From positions 3,735 to 67,734 of the forward strand of contig JAQYUZ010000038.1 of NCBI GenBank assembly GCA_033819885.1: a stretch of 64,000 nucleotides of DNA. Reading direction: 5' to 3'. The stretch is from Microbotryomycetes sp. JL201 (taxonomy: Eukaryota > Basidiomycota > Microbotryomycetes). The notes beneath the pieces were generated by a model that was not told the DNA's origin, made no database searches, and saw nothing but the letters and a program-made list of their open reading frames with translations. Made by a program: the position numbers and the translations under genes. Shown here one piece after another: positions 42,669 through 52,681 of the stretch (positions within the stretch are counted from its first letter, which is position 1; each line of letters starts with the position of its first letter).

Positions 42669-44006
42669 TCAGAACTTGCCCTTTTGCTCCCATACTTGAG
42701 TCATCAGCTGGCCCTCTCCGAGCGCTTTCTCAATGTTGGACAGAGCGAGAGCTTCCATCTTGTGTTGCGATTCTTCCGTCTCTGTGCCTGCATTCACAAA
42801 AGGGGCACAGGCATCAGAAAGGAGGCGACAACTTGCAAGAACTGGCGAAAGGCTAACCCATGTGCGGCAACAGTGTGAGTTTGTCGTTTGCGAGAAGTCT
42901 GGGGTTGATCTCGGGCTCGTTCGGATAGCTGAGTGAAGGTCCTCGTCAGCAGTGCGCTTCAAAATGAAAAGAAACGCCAGCTTACACGTCGAGACCAGCA
43001 CTTGCGAGCTGCCATGCAAAATTCTAGTTAGCACTTGGACTCGGCCGTCGAATTTGATCCAGCTGCCTCACATGACCGCTCTCGAGCGCATCGAGAAGCG
43101 CAGCTTCGTCGACAACGCCACCGCGAGCCGTGTTGACCAACACACTGCCTCGCTTCATCAAGCCGAATTGTCTCTTGCCGAAAGAGTTTTTGGTCGACGC
43201 ATTCAACGGTAAATTAAGACTGACGACGTCAGAAGTTTGCAACAGTTCGTCGAGAGTAGAAACATAAGTGACTGCGCCTTCGGGCTGCATTCGTCAAAGT
43301 CAGCACTGGTTTTTCATCGTCAAAGCGTACAGGTGAGCTTACGAAAGTAGCCAACAGAGACTTGTCGACGGGGTTCCGGCTGTGATAGGCAAACAGTCAG
43401 CTGCCTGCTGCCTAGTTCAAGCAACAACCTTTGCGCAACCCACTTGTGGTAGATGATCTTCATGTCGAAACCGAGAGCACGTTTGGCCAGAGCACGACCG
43501 ATACCGCCCATGCCAACGATGCCGAGCACCTTGTTCTCGGGATCATGAGCGGGCTTTGTCCCATTCTTGAATTGGCCGGATCGAGCGCACATCTCTGCCT
43601 TGTAAAATTGACGCATCGCCGAGATGATGAGGTACATTCCGACAGTAGCTGTAGCGTCATCGACGGCCGAGGGCGTGTTGGAGACCTGGATCCCCTTTTC
43701 CGTGCAACTCTGGATGTCGATCTGGTCGTATCCGGCACCATTGTGGCAGACGTATCTCAAGCTAGGTGGGAACGTGGCGACGAGCTCCTTGTCAAAGATG
43801 CCAACATGGTCGGCACTCGAGTTGTGTCTGTAAACGGCGACGACGTCTTCGTATTCGCCACCTTGGCCAAACGCCTTGATCAGGTCTGCACGAGTCATGC
43901 TCGTCGGCACAGTCTTGATCGTGTAGTGCTCGGCGAGTTGGGCAAGCTCGCCGTTGGCCCACACGAGGGCACCGCATACGAGAATGGTAGGCTTGACTGA
44001 AGGCAT
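42669..44006 (-). CDS. D-2-hydroxyacid dehydrogenase, copy B
   Basis: A tandem paralogue of copy A, 253 bp upstream on the same strand. The first exon is long (MPSVKPTILVCGALVWANGE, then TIKTVPTSMTRADLIKAFGQ, YVCHNGAGYDQIDIQSC, ATATVGMYLIISAMRQFYKA and GIVGMGGIGRALAKRALGF). Copy A has an intron in the middle of the Rossmann motif and copy B does not. Downstream exons give VVSLNLPLNASTKNSFGKRQ and VLVNTARGGVVDEAALLDAL with the catalytic Arg, then the LLPHMG motif with the His. It ends LMTQVWEQKGKF at 42669. Active-site residues appear intact. It is divergent from the aldo-keto reductase. Confidence 0.9.
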
Positions 44007-44448
44007 GGCGAGAGAAAGCTCAAGTGGCGGCTGAGTGGGAGGGAGGAGGATGGGACAGGCGAGGGTGAAAAGGTCAAGAATGAAAGATGATGCAGCTTGA
44101 GGTGGACCATGTCTGGTCCTCCGCTCTTGACCTCCGCGCAGGCAGCCCCAGCCCGTCAGCCGCTACAAGTCGCGTGGACCGCGGGGACTGGGCGGGCGCG
44201 CGGCGGCGGGGGAAAACCAGTTGACGGGCCGAGAGCCGCGTAACGCAAATCTGATTTTGCGGTCGAGTGGAGGGGTGTGGAAATGCCCTGACAAGTCTCA
44301 ACGCGCTTCTCGGTATTTGCCTCGAATGTGCCACAGTTTTGCCTCAATACTCCGATGATCGACACCGGCGGCATGGCGGTCCGGTGGGCCGCCGTGCGAC
44401 CAAGCGCGCCAGTCTAGCCTCTTCTTCTTGACATCACGCAGCCCAGCC
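44007..44448. promoter_or_regulatory. divergent promoter, dehydrogenase copy B / aldo-keto reductase
   Basis: 442 bp lie between the two start codons. The interval holds a pyrimidine-rich stretch just upstream of copy B and GC-rich sequence in the middle; no gene is seen. Because both genes encode NAD(P)-linked reductases, shared control is plausible but not shown. Confidence 0.45.
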
Positions 44449-45630
44449 ATGCCCAGCTTTATTGACGTCCCTTCTTTCAAGCTCAACACGGGAGCAGAGA
44501 TCCCTGCCGTTGGCCTCGGTGAGCATTCTTCCGTAACCTCGCCTCGGTCACTCCAGTGGCCTATGACGCTACTCGACAGCTCAGGGCAGTCTTACCGCAA
44601 AGTGTACCATGCGCGAGACAGCATGAGCTTTTCTCACATTGACACGCTCGTGATCGATTCCGCCTGAATCGCAGGTACGTGGCAGTCCAAACCTGGAGAG
44701 GTCGAGAACGCCGTCGACGTTGCATTGAGGAACGGGTACAAGCATATCGACGGTGCATATGTCTATGGCAACGAGCAATGCGTCAAGGAGGGCATTGCAC
44801 GATCTGGCGTCAAGGTAAGCCGAATCCTTGCGGTCTCATGGCTGGATTAACCCATGTGAATGTCATAGCGCGAGTCGATCTTCATCACGTCCAAGCTATG
44901 GTGCACTCACCACCGCGACCCTGTGGCCGCTCTTGAAAAGTCGCTAGAGCTGCTCGGAACAGATTACGTCGATCTATACCTGATTCACTGGCCAGTGCCA
45001 ATGAACCCAAATGGAAACGATCCAAAGTTCCCTACAAAGCCCGATGGTTCGCGTGATCTCGTAAGTGTGGGCTGAGGGTAAAAGTCGGCGCTTCTGCTGA
45101 GCCTGAGCCGCTTCCAGGACACGGAATGGTCGATCGCGCAAACCTGGGCTGGAATGGAAAAGGTGCTTGCGTCTGGCAAGGCAAAGGCCATTGGTGTTAG
45201 CAATTTTTCGCAAGCGTACCTCGAGGAATTGCTCAAGACGGCAAAGACTGTGCCGGCAGCGAACCAAATCGAGTTGCACCCGTACTTGCCGCAGCACGAG
45301 TTGGTCGAATACCTGCATAAGCACGACATTATGCCCCAGGCGTACTCGCCCCTGGGTTCAACAGACTCGCCCTTGCCCAAAGACCCGGTTGTGCAAAAGA
45401 TTGCCGACAAGCACGGCGTCGCCACAGGCACGATCCTCATCTCGTACCAAGTTGCACGCAAAGTTGTCGTCTTGCCAAAGTCGGTAACCGATAAGCGCAT
45501 CATTGACAATCTCAAGATCGTCTCGCTGGACAAGGACGACATGCACGAGCTCAATAATCTACACAAACAGACGACAAAGAGGTTCGTCAAGCCAAACTGG
45601 GGCGTCGACCTCAAGTTTGACAACTGGTGA
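44449..45630 (+). CDS. NADP-dependent aldo-keto reductase (glycerol/aldehyde reductase type)
   Basis: This TIM-barrel reductase acts on aldehydes or ketoses, often glyceraldehyde or glycerol in this fungal branch. Exon 1 (44449-44518) reads [24 protein letters not shown]; a 155-nt intron joins [20 protein letters not shown]. The catalytic tetrad is visible: Asp and Tyr in [15 protein letters not shown], Lys in FITSKLW and His in [13 protein letters not shown]. Other landmarks are [38 protein letters not shown] and [18 protein letters not shown], the cofactor loop. It ends [11 protein letters not shown] at 45630; about 310 residues, the normal length. Confidence 0.93.
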
Positions 45631-45677
45631 ACAAATGAGATCTGTTGCAAGCGAAATAAATTTGTCTAGCTTGCGGA

Positions 45678-47348
45678 TCAAGTCCATTTTCTCCTGAAAG
45701 TCTCTGGGTCGATGCCGTAAAATAACCGCGCCTTGCGGGTGCTGAGAGACGGCGACAGCGTGCCCACTGAAGAACGATTGCCCGGAGATGCTGGCGAATG
45801 CAAAAGGTCGGGAACCTCCCAGTCATCGGGCGCGCGTTCATGTGACGACAAGTGATCCTGTTTCGAACGGCAACTAAGCTTGAAGAAACTGCAAGAAACA
45901 TGGCCTGGCTCACTTGAGAGGCTCTTGCCCATGCGCTCAGCTCATTTGGCTTCTGACTCATAGAATGGCAGAAAACGAGCCAATCTAAGGACGACTCTTC
46001 TTCCCCGAGGTTCGGAGCCATGTGGCCGCTGTGAGCGTTGTCCTATATCGGGTACCGGCACTGAGGTGAGCTCGTGGCGCTGTAGCTTGACAGACAGGGA
46101 CGTGAGACTCACAAAAACATGTGCCATGTGCTTATGCGACAATCTCAGCGACGAATATCCAGTGTATCGCAACAGGACTCACCGGCTTCATAGGGTTTTC
46201 TAGCATTAGCAGGAAAAACGTGACAAAAACAGCATTGGACCTGTTCCATCGATCGGCGGCAGCGACGCCCAATTGCGAAACCTCTGGATGTGGGAGAATG
46301 TGTGGCGACTCGTCCTGCAAACGCTTGATCTCGTACGACTGACGCATCATGCGATACACGGTCTCGTAAGCGGCGACTTCAGGAGAAAGGTGGTGGTGTG
46401 CTGCGCGGAGGCTGAGAAGAGTGACATAGCCCGCGTGCGCCAACTTGTCTTCGCCTTCTCCAGGATTGCGTGCTTCGACCCGCTCGCGCATCATCGTCTT
46501 GACGTCCGCCAGATCACGAGGTAAGCGTTGAACGATCTGAGATCGGCAACGCCACGCCACCTGTGAGCAGCATCAGGTCAGCGGTCAGTGATATGCGCAC
46601 CCAATCTTTGTTCTTACCGCTTTCTTAGCGGCCATTGCAATGGACAGGCAGAGGAATACGAGCGGCCTATCCTGATTAATAATCTCAGAAAGGCCGATGT
46701 AAACCATATGGTTTCCGTGTCCGGACAGCGAGGGATGACTTTGGTCCATGAGCACTTCATACACCACCTTGACCACACGGAGCGCTGTGGTAAGCATCGC
46801 GCTATCGAGTTGTGCACTCGCGAGCGCACCCTGTACAACTCGGTGACCTCGTCATTCAGGGCTTGCGCTGCAGACTGTGCCTCGTGGTTATAATGGGCCC
46901 ATTCAGCCTCGTGTGAAAACTTCATCCACTCCATCTCGACGCTCAATGCTCCCCGGACCGCATTTTTGAATTCGTTGAATCGGCCCGTCGAACCAAAAAC
47001 TTTGGTGTAGAATCTCGATCGAAAGTTGTCGGTCCGGTATCCTTTGTCCGACAGATACTTTACCACCAGATCAAAGACGTCCTTGTCTCTGACACCCTCG
47101 TTCGAGTCGTCAGGAGCCAAAATCAAATGATGCAGAGTTTCGAACGCTGCGACGATGCCGGCGCCATATGTACCAGCCAAGTAAAGAGAGCTCAGAATCT
47201 GGTCTTTCGTCCACTCAGCCCCTTGTTGACGTCCACGCGGCATCTTGGTGTTAGAGCCAAAAGGTAATGTTTCGGCAAACACAGAAGACAGCCCGCCACT
47301 CCGGGACTCCGCTCCTGTGCCCAAGCGGCGAGCTTGAAAGCTGTGCAT
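45678..47348 (-). CDS. uncharacterised helical protein (orphan 1)
   Basis: I do not recognise it. ATG 47348 (MHSFQARRLGTGAESRS). The body is soluble and helical: EWTKDQILSSLYLAGTYGAG, DVFDLVVKYLSDKGYRTDNF, SVEMEWMKFSHEAEWAHYNH, then VVYEVLMDQSHPSLSGHGNH, and after a good GTAAGA-CAG intron LPRDLADVKTMMRERVEARN and YETVYRMMRQSYEIKRLQDE. The C-terminus is Ser-rich and ends FYGIDPETFRRKWT. About 460 residues. One inferred intron (45879-45913) is only 35 nt. Some patterns recur in the next gene upstream (EW...VxxxYxVVYEVL against EW...VAVTVKRVYDLV), so the two may be old tandem paralogues. Confidence 0.55.
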
Positions 47349-47416
47349 CAAAATGCTTGGCAAATGAAGACCGTTGTATCTTTCAAGGAGAATAAATGAT
47401 GAAATGTCACAGCTGT

Positions 47417-48825
47417 TTACCGGTCCGCGGTCCCATCAACCGCTCCAGAAACCCCATTCTTGCTGCAACTGCTCACTCGTTTTGCTGTAACGAGCTTGAG
47501 CACGCTTTGACAACACTGGAGCATGACGAGCGCGTTTTGCATCACCAGAGATCTGCCTGCGGCGGAGCGCTTCTTCTGCCTGTCATCAATTCGTCCTGTC
47601 AGATGACCCGAGCGAATAGAGTCACGAAAGCATACCAAGGTCTGTCTCTGAAGCGTTGCGACTAGTTGAATATGGTTTGAAAGGGCGTGTGCAGTCGGAA
47701 TGAGCTCGCCTTGGAGAGCAGCGAATGCACGTGCAAGGGAAGGATCGTCTCGCACAAGTGCGGCAACAGTCGTGAGGACTGGGTGACGGTCAGACAATGA
47801 TGAAAAAGAACGAGCGCTTTCACTTACTGCAAGTTTTGACCTTACGAATTTCGACTCGGTCGAAATGCCTTCGAAGCTCAAGATCGGCTTGCGCAAGTCG
47901 ATACAAGACCAGACCGTCAGTCCTCGCCAGGCACTTTTCTGTGGACGCTTCGAGGTCGTCGCCCATCAAATGACCGACGTGTTCCTGGATCGCATCTTCG
48001 TGGGATTTTTGCATGAACACAGCCTGTTGTTCCGCAAAACACTCGCGAAACTTTTCCACAGATGTTGGAAGAACCTCATGAAGACGAACCTCCAGCACGA
48101 TCACGTATGCAGCGTAATAAATCTGGCGCCAGTCTTTGTTCGTGAGAACGGCGGCTGTGGTCCATACTGCCTTTATCTCGTGCATGGCCTGAGGGTATTC
48201 AGAGTTATTCTTCAGAAGGGCACACAGTCAAAGCGCCAAACCCACTCGACTTCGAGCTTCAACGCTGACGCTGTGGGCGATTCGCAGCATGAGAGTCCAG
48301 GCAGCATCCAGCTCCTCAGCGGATTTTGCTTGATGCCCATGTACAATTCGGTACATTGTCTGTCAAAGTAGCAATTCATCTTTGAACACGATCTGACCAT
48401 ACTATGCTGCTTACAATCGCTATGTCGTCGACCAGGTCGTAAACACGTTTCACAGTCACGGCCACAGTATCCCGCAAGGCGACAGACGCCGGTGTCACTG
48501 CTTCTTGCCTGATCCGTTCAAATTCTTGCTTCTGCCATTCGCGACCGGCACGGACCAGCTCTTGTCCTGCCAGTTGCAGCTCGTCCAAGTCCTCATACGT
48601 CTCGTGCAAGATGGTCTTGATCTTGTCTGCTTCGAAAAGACCTCTGAAATCTGCGTCCGATCTCATTGACCATCTTCTGCACAGCTTGAAGCACAGTGAC
48701 ACTGCATGAAGCGTCGAACACGCCTTTTGAACGGCGGAACCTAGCTGCTTGTCGGTCAGGACGCTGCCTCTGTCAAATCGCGGAATTGACTGAAAATCGC
48801 TCGGATCAAGGGGCAGAAGGTCCAT
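47417..48825 (-). CDS. uncharacterised helical protein (orphan 2)
   Basis: I do not recognise it. ATG 48825 (MDLLPLDPSDFQSIPRFD). Inferred exons give FEADKIKTILHETYEDLDEL, LVRAGREWQKQEFERIRQEA, TVAVTVKRVYDLVDDIAI, then after a GTAAGC intron TMYRIVHGHQAKSAEELDAA, after a GTGGGT intron AMHEIKAVWTTAAVLTNKDW and YVIVLEVRLHEVLPTSVEKF, and finally ALVRDDPSLARAFAALQGEL. It ends GAVDGTADR at 47417. About 400 residues, with no signal peptide or membrane helix. It is 68 bp upstream of orphan 1 on the same strand. Confidence 0.55.
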
Positions 48826-48964
48826 CACGGGCAACTGTCAGCAGAGAATCAAATGATGGCCAGGTTCATCTGAACCTTGCCTGATCCGCGGCAAACTTGA
48901 AAAGGCTCCTCGCCCATTCTTGGCGAAGTCAAGGACGGTGCATTACAATAATGTCTGCATATGA

Positions 48965-50311
48965 TCAAGCCTTGCTCTTTGGTTTAACTTCATCTCCACA
49001 GAGCCTTACGCTCACGCCGTTGCCATTCTTTTCGCCTTCGACACCGCCATCGTCTTGCTCCGAGAACGCCACCGCCAGCCGAGTTCCATCGCAGTTGAAC
49101 TCGAGCGCAGATATCGGTGACGGATACTTTGGAAACTGTCGCAACCTTTTCTTTGCTTGTGGATCCCAGATCGAGACGGTGCAGTCACCTCCACCTGTCA
49201 CAAATGTGCCGTGAACCGGGTTGAAGGCCAACCCTTGGACAGGGTAGACGGTGTCGACGCCGTTGATGACTTGCCGGTGACATTTGAACGCATATTTTTT
49301 TGCCTGCACTTCTGGTGCAGGATCAAACAATTCGACAGCAACCCGACCCTCGATCGATGTTGTCGCATACCCTGCACGCATGAGTCAGCCGACGAAGTTC
49401 AGTACCCTAAAGTGAGCGCAGACACGCACCCTCATCGTTTGGCATGGCCTTGATGGCCCTCGTCATGAATTTGAGCGAGCTCTCCCGTTTTTGCCACACT
49501 TCGACGTCCTTGCCTGGCGTCTTGCTTGCGAGCGCCTGCTTCAATGTTGCAATGTCATACAACCACACATGTCTCCCAGCCATCGCGACGATTATTTTAG
49601 ACTTTGAGAGGGCCAGAGCGTATACTTTATCGCCGACGGGTAGCACGAGTGACTCGCCCGGAGTTGACAGCGGTGTCACTCTCACGGTCGCGTCCCACGA
49701 GGCAGAGATGACTGCGTCTGTCAGTACGGGTGGTCAGCGCGGAAAGCGGGCGTATTGCCACACGAAACAACGAACCGAGCTCTGAGCAGTACTCGACACA
49801 ACGGACCGGCGCATCGTGAGTCGCGATCAAATGGCTCTCTGTCGTATCAAAGTCGACGCTGGGTAACCGATTGGTGAGCTCGCGCCTGTTTCCGTTGCAC
49901 GAGTTCCCTCGGCGCACCTTCGGACTTCCTTGCCGACACCGCCGACAAATACCTTTGAAGCGCTGTTCGGCGCCCATGCAACATCGAGGATCGGACCTCT
50001 AATTGCAAGCTTCCTTTGTGCGGTCGGATTTGCCAAGTCTGCGAGGTAAACATGCTGGCTCAGGGCGGAAGCGCGCGCGCGCGGCCAGACGAGCATCAGC
50101 GACAGTCTGCACGTGCTCGGACATTGTTGAATGTCAAACTTACTCTGTCCCATGATGCTGTCGCGAGCAGACTTGGGTTGGTTGGGTGGAACGCTACAGC
50201 AGAAACGGCGTCGCTCAACCCAGGCAATTGAATATCTGTAGGTCAGGCGTAAGTAGGAACTGTGAGCGGTGTCAAGCTCTTGTACCAAAGCTTGGACATA
50301 CCCGATGACAT
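48965..50311 (-). CDS. BUB3: BUB3, spindle-checkpoint WD40 protein
   Basis: Bub3 brings Bub1 and Mad3/BubR1 to kinetochores by binding phospho-MELT repeats of Spc105/KNL1. A 10-nt first coding exon (ATGTCATCGG) joins a spliced beta-propeller: DIQLPGLSDAVSAVAFHPTN, LLATASWDK, PILDVAWAPNSASKVFVGG, TTESHLIATHDAPVRCVEYC, then VYALALSKSKIIVAMAGRHV. The most diagnostic part is YATTSIEGRVAVELFDPAPE followed by KKYAFKCHRQVINGVDTVYP and TVSIWDPQAKKRLRQFPKYP, which separates Bub3 from Rae1. It ends CGDEVKPKSKA at 48965. The start is 94 bp from the divergent ICT1-type gene. Confidence 0.93.
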
Positions 50312-50405
50312 GACAGCGTGCCGACAGCCGGGTACGTGTGAAAGCAACCAAAGGGCAGGCTTCCTTCGACTTTGTTCCCTAATCACCGCGACACTTTCGT
50401 TCAGA
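50312..50405. promoter_or_regulatory. short bidirectional promoter, BUB3 / ICT1-type gene
   Basis: Only 94 bp separate the start codons, so the 5' leaders must be very short or transcripts overlap. No TATA or MCB element is seen. Confidence 0.5.
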
Positions 50406-51073
50406 ATGACAAATCGGCTCGCGCATTGGCGACATCTTGCTTCTCGGATCCACTGCACTCGACCAACTTCGTCCGCCGCAACTTCAGCGCCCCGAGCGCC
50501 GAGCTTGGACGCTCTCGGCTCGCAAGACGACATGAAACTCGCACGCGCATGGATTGAGCAATTGAGGGAGCTTAATCCGGACGCACTGCCTCGAGGTCAG
50601 CAGTCACGGTCTCTCACGAGCTCGTTGACTGACAAGCAACTGTAGACGCCGTAGATGTATCCTACTCGCGATCATCGGGCCCGGGAGGACAGAACGTCAA
50701 CAAGGTATCAACAAAAGCAACCGTCAGGCTGCTACTGAACCGCTCAAAGTCGTTCGTGCCTGCCTACGCGATTCGAAACCTTTCGAAATCGCCTTATGCC
50801 GTCAAATCAGATTCATCCGGATCGAACGTCCTTGTTTCCTCGTCCGCGTTCCGTACACAGCCAGAGAACCTCCGCGACTGCTTTGCCAAGCTCAAGAGTC
50901 TGATTATCGATGCCGCGCAGCAAGGTCTGGTCGGAGAGACGTCGGTGGCGCAAAAGCAACGCGTCAAACACCTCGCGCAAGCCGAGAAACAGCGCGTCAA
51001 GGCTCAAAAGAAGCAGCGCAAGGATGTCAAAGGCGGCAGGCGCGCGGGCAAAGGAAACTTTTCGCTCGACTGA
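50406..51073 (+). CDS. ICT1/Pth4-type mitochondrial ribosome-rescue peptidyl-tRNA hydrolase
   Basis: This codon-independent release factor frees stalled mitochondrial ribosomes. Two exons (50406-50595 and 50646-51073) give 205 residues in consistent frame. The N-terminus (MTNRLAHWRHLASRIHCTR) is basic and Ser-rich, like a matrix presequence. The catalytic loop is SYSRSSGPGGQNVNKVSTKA with an intact GGQ. The C-terminal tail is the expected Lys/Arg/Gln-rich helix (KQRVKHLAQAEKQRVKAQKK, ending GKGNFSLD), which enters the mRNA channel of stalled ribosomes. It lacks codon-recognition domains. Confidence 0.9.
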
Positions 51074-51676
51074 AAAGGGCACACACACAGCATTTGACCT
51101 CTTGAGCGTCGATTGAAGCGCAAAGAGTCGCCCTGCTTGCGCACGCAGACCGTATCTCGTCGAACGCTGACACAGCAAATAACGAGCGGAGCCGTTGGTG
51201 CCGGCTAGCGAAAAGTGACGAAGTTCTAATGTTCTCGGCAGCCCTGGTCGGCGCAGCCAGAGCTCGCAGCAGTGTATGCTCAGACCCCGCAACCTGCTGA
51301 TGCGAACGATTTGGTTCCGCTGGCACCGGCATCGAGTCGGTTGAGAACTCGTTCGGCCGGTCGTCGCGGAGGTTAGAACAATAATATGATGGATCCGCGT
51401 ATGAGATTGTGAAATTAATTTTTCAAGCCGGTCGACCTCGAGGCACCAGAATTCCTGCTTACGAGCCTTGTTGGCCGTCTGCGGTCAGTGCCTTGGCCCG
51501 GAGGAGGTCACGTGCCCCAGTCAGTGCGAAAGTTCAGATAGAACGACTACGAGGAACAATGCTCCGATGATGTACTGAGAATGAAAGCGGAAACTTGCAC
51601 CTATTGTGCCTTTCTGCATGCCCACCTTTTTAAAACGGTCGCACGAGCTGGTCTGTCTCTCACGTCGTTGCACGCA
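51074..51676. other. intergenic, nothing recognised
   Basis: About 600 bp without a convincing gene between two + strand genes. It holds the terminator of the ICT1-type gene and the promoter of ERV25. An in-frame ATG at about 51581 could extend ERV25, but the signal-peptide ATG at 51677 is preferred. Confidence 0.4.
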
Positions 51677-52619
51677 ATGCTCTCGGCCGTCGTTGCGCGA
51701 GCGCTGCTCGTGCTGACATTGGCATGGATAGCTGTGCCAGTGTCGGCCGTCAAGTTTGCGCTGCAGGCGTCGCACAGTCCGACGCCAAAGTGCCTGTGGA
51801 ACTATGCCATGTCGGACACGCTCGTCGTCATCTCGGTGTCTGCGCCAATGCAAGGGGCATTGCAACGGCTAGACATGGAGGTCGTCGATGGCAGTGGCAG
51901 CAAGAACGTGTACCAAAGCAAGAAGGGCCTCAAGGGCGAGACGCGCATGGCCATCACCACTCATGCGGACGCAGATCTTGGCGTATGTTTCACAAACGTC
52001 CTGGATCCTTGTAAGCTGTCGTCTTCCGCGCCAGTCATGACTCCTGCGACGGATCCGTCTCTGTGCACACGCGTGTGTCTCGACGCGGTCCGAGCGCGCT
52101 TGGCGTGACAATGTCGGCTCAAGCGCACATGTGCTGACGAGAGACATTCATCTCGTAGCCGTACCCGAGTCCCAGGCGTCTCAACACGTCCGTAACGTCG
52201 ATCTGGACGTCGACATTGGCGCAGACGCAGTCGATTACAACGCCATCGCAAAACAAGAGTCCTTGTCTGGACTCGAAGTTGAAATGCGGAAATTAGAGGG
52301 CGTCGTGAAGGAGATTGTGGACGAATTGAACTATCTGAAGCGGCGCGAGGCCCGTATGCGTGACACGAATGGTCAGTCTGCGACGGACCGCCACCCTATA
52401 TCGAGCCAAACTGATGTATACCGGCCTCACAGAATCTACAAACGACCGAGTACGAAACTTTTTCTTTCTGACATTTACGACTTTGATCGTCCTCGGAATA
52501 TGGCAGATCGTGCATTTGCGGAGTTACTTTAAAAAGAGTACGCCCTGGGTCTGCGAACGCAGCCTCATCGTGTTTGCTGACTCTTGGCTCGTTTACGCAC
52601 AGAGTACCTCATCGATTAG
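51677..52619 (+). CDS. ERV25: ERV25-type p24 cargo receptor
   Basis: A p24 delta-family protein of COPII/COPI vesicles. ATG 51677 starts a clear signal peptide (MLSAVVARALLVLTLAWIAV, PVSA). The GOLD domain follows (FALQASHSPTPKCLWNYAMS, MEVVDGSGSKNVYQSKKGLK, ETRMAITTHADADLGVCFTN, holding the two conserved Cys). After a spliced segment with NVDLDVDIGADAVDYNAIAK comes the coiled coil (EMRKLEGVVKEIVDELNYLK). Next is the membrane helix FFFLTFTTLIVLGIWQIVHL, then the short cytosolic tail RSYFKKKYLID, with the aromatic and dilysine-like signals; the last intron splits this tail. The stop is at 52619. Confidence 0.93.
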
Positions 52620-52681
52620 AACGCAGGAAATATATGCTTGTAATTTCAACCCTCGTGAACGACACATCGCAAACGCATGCA

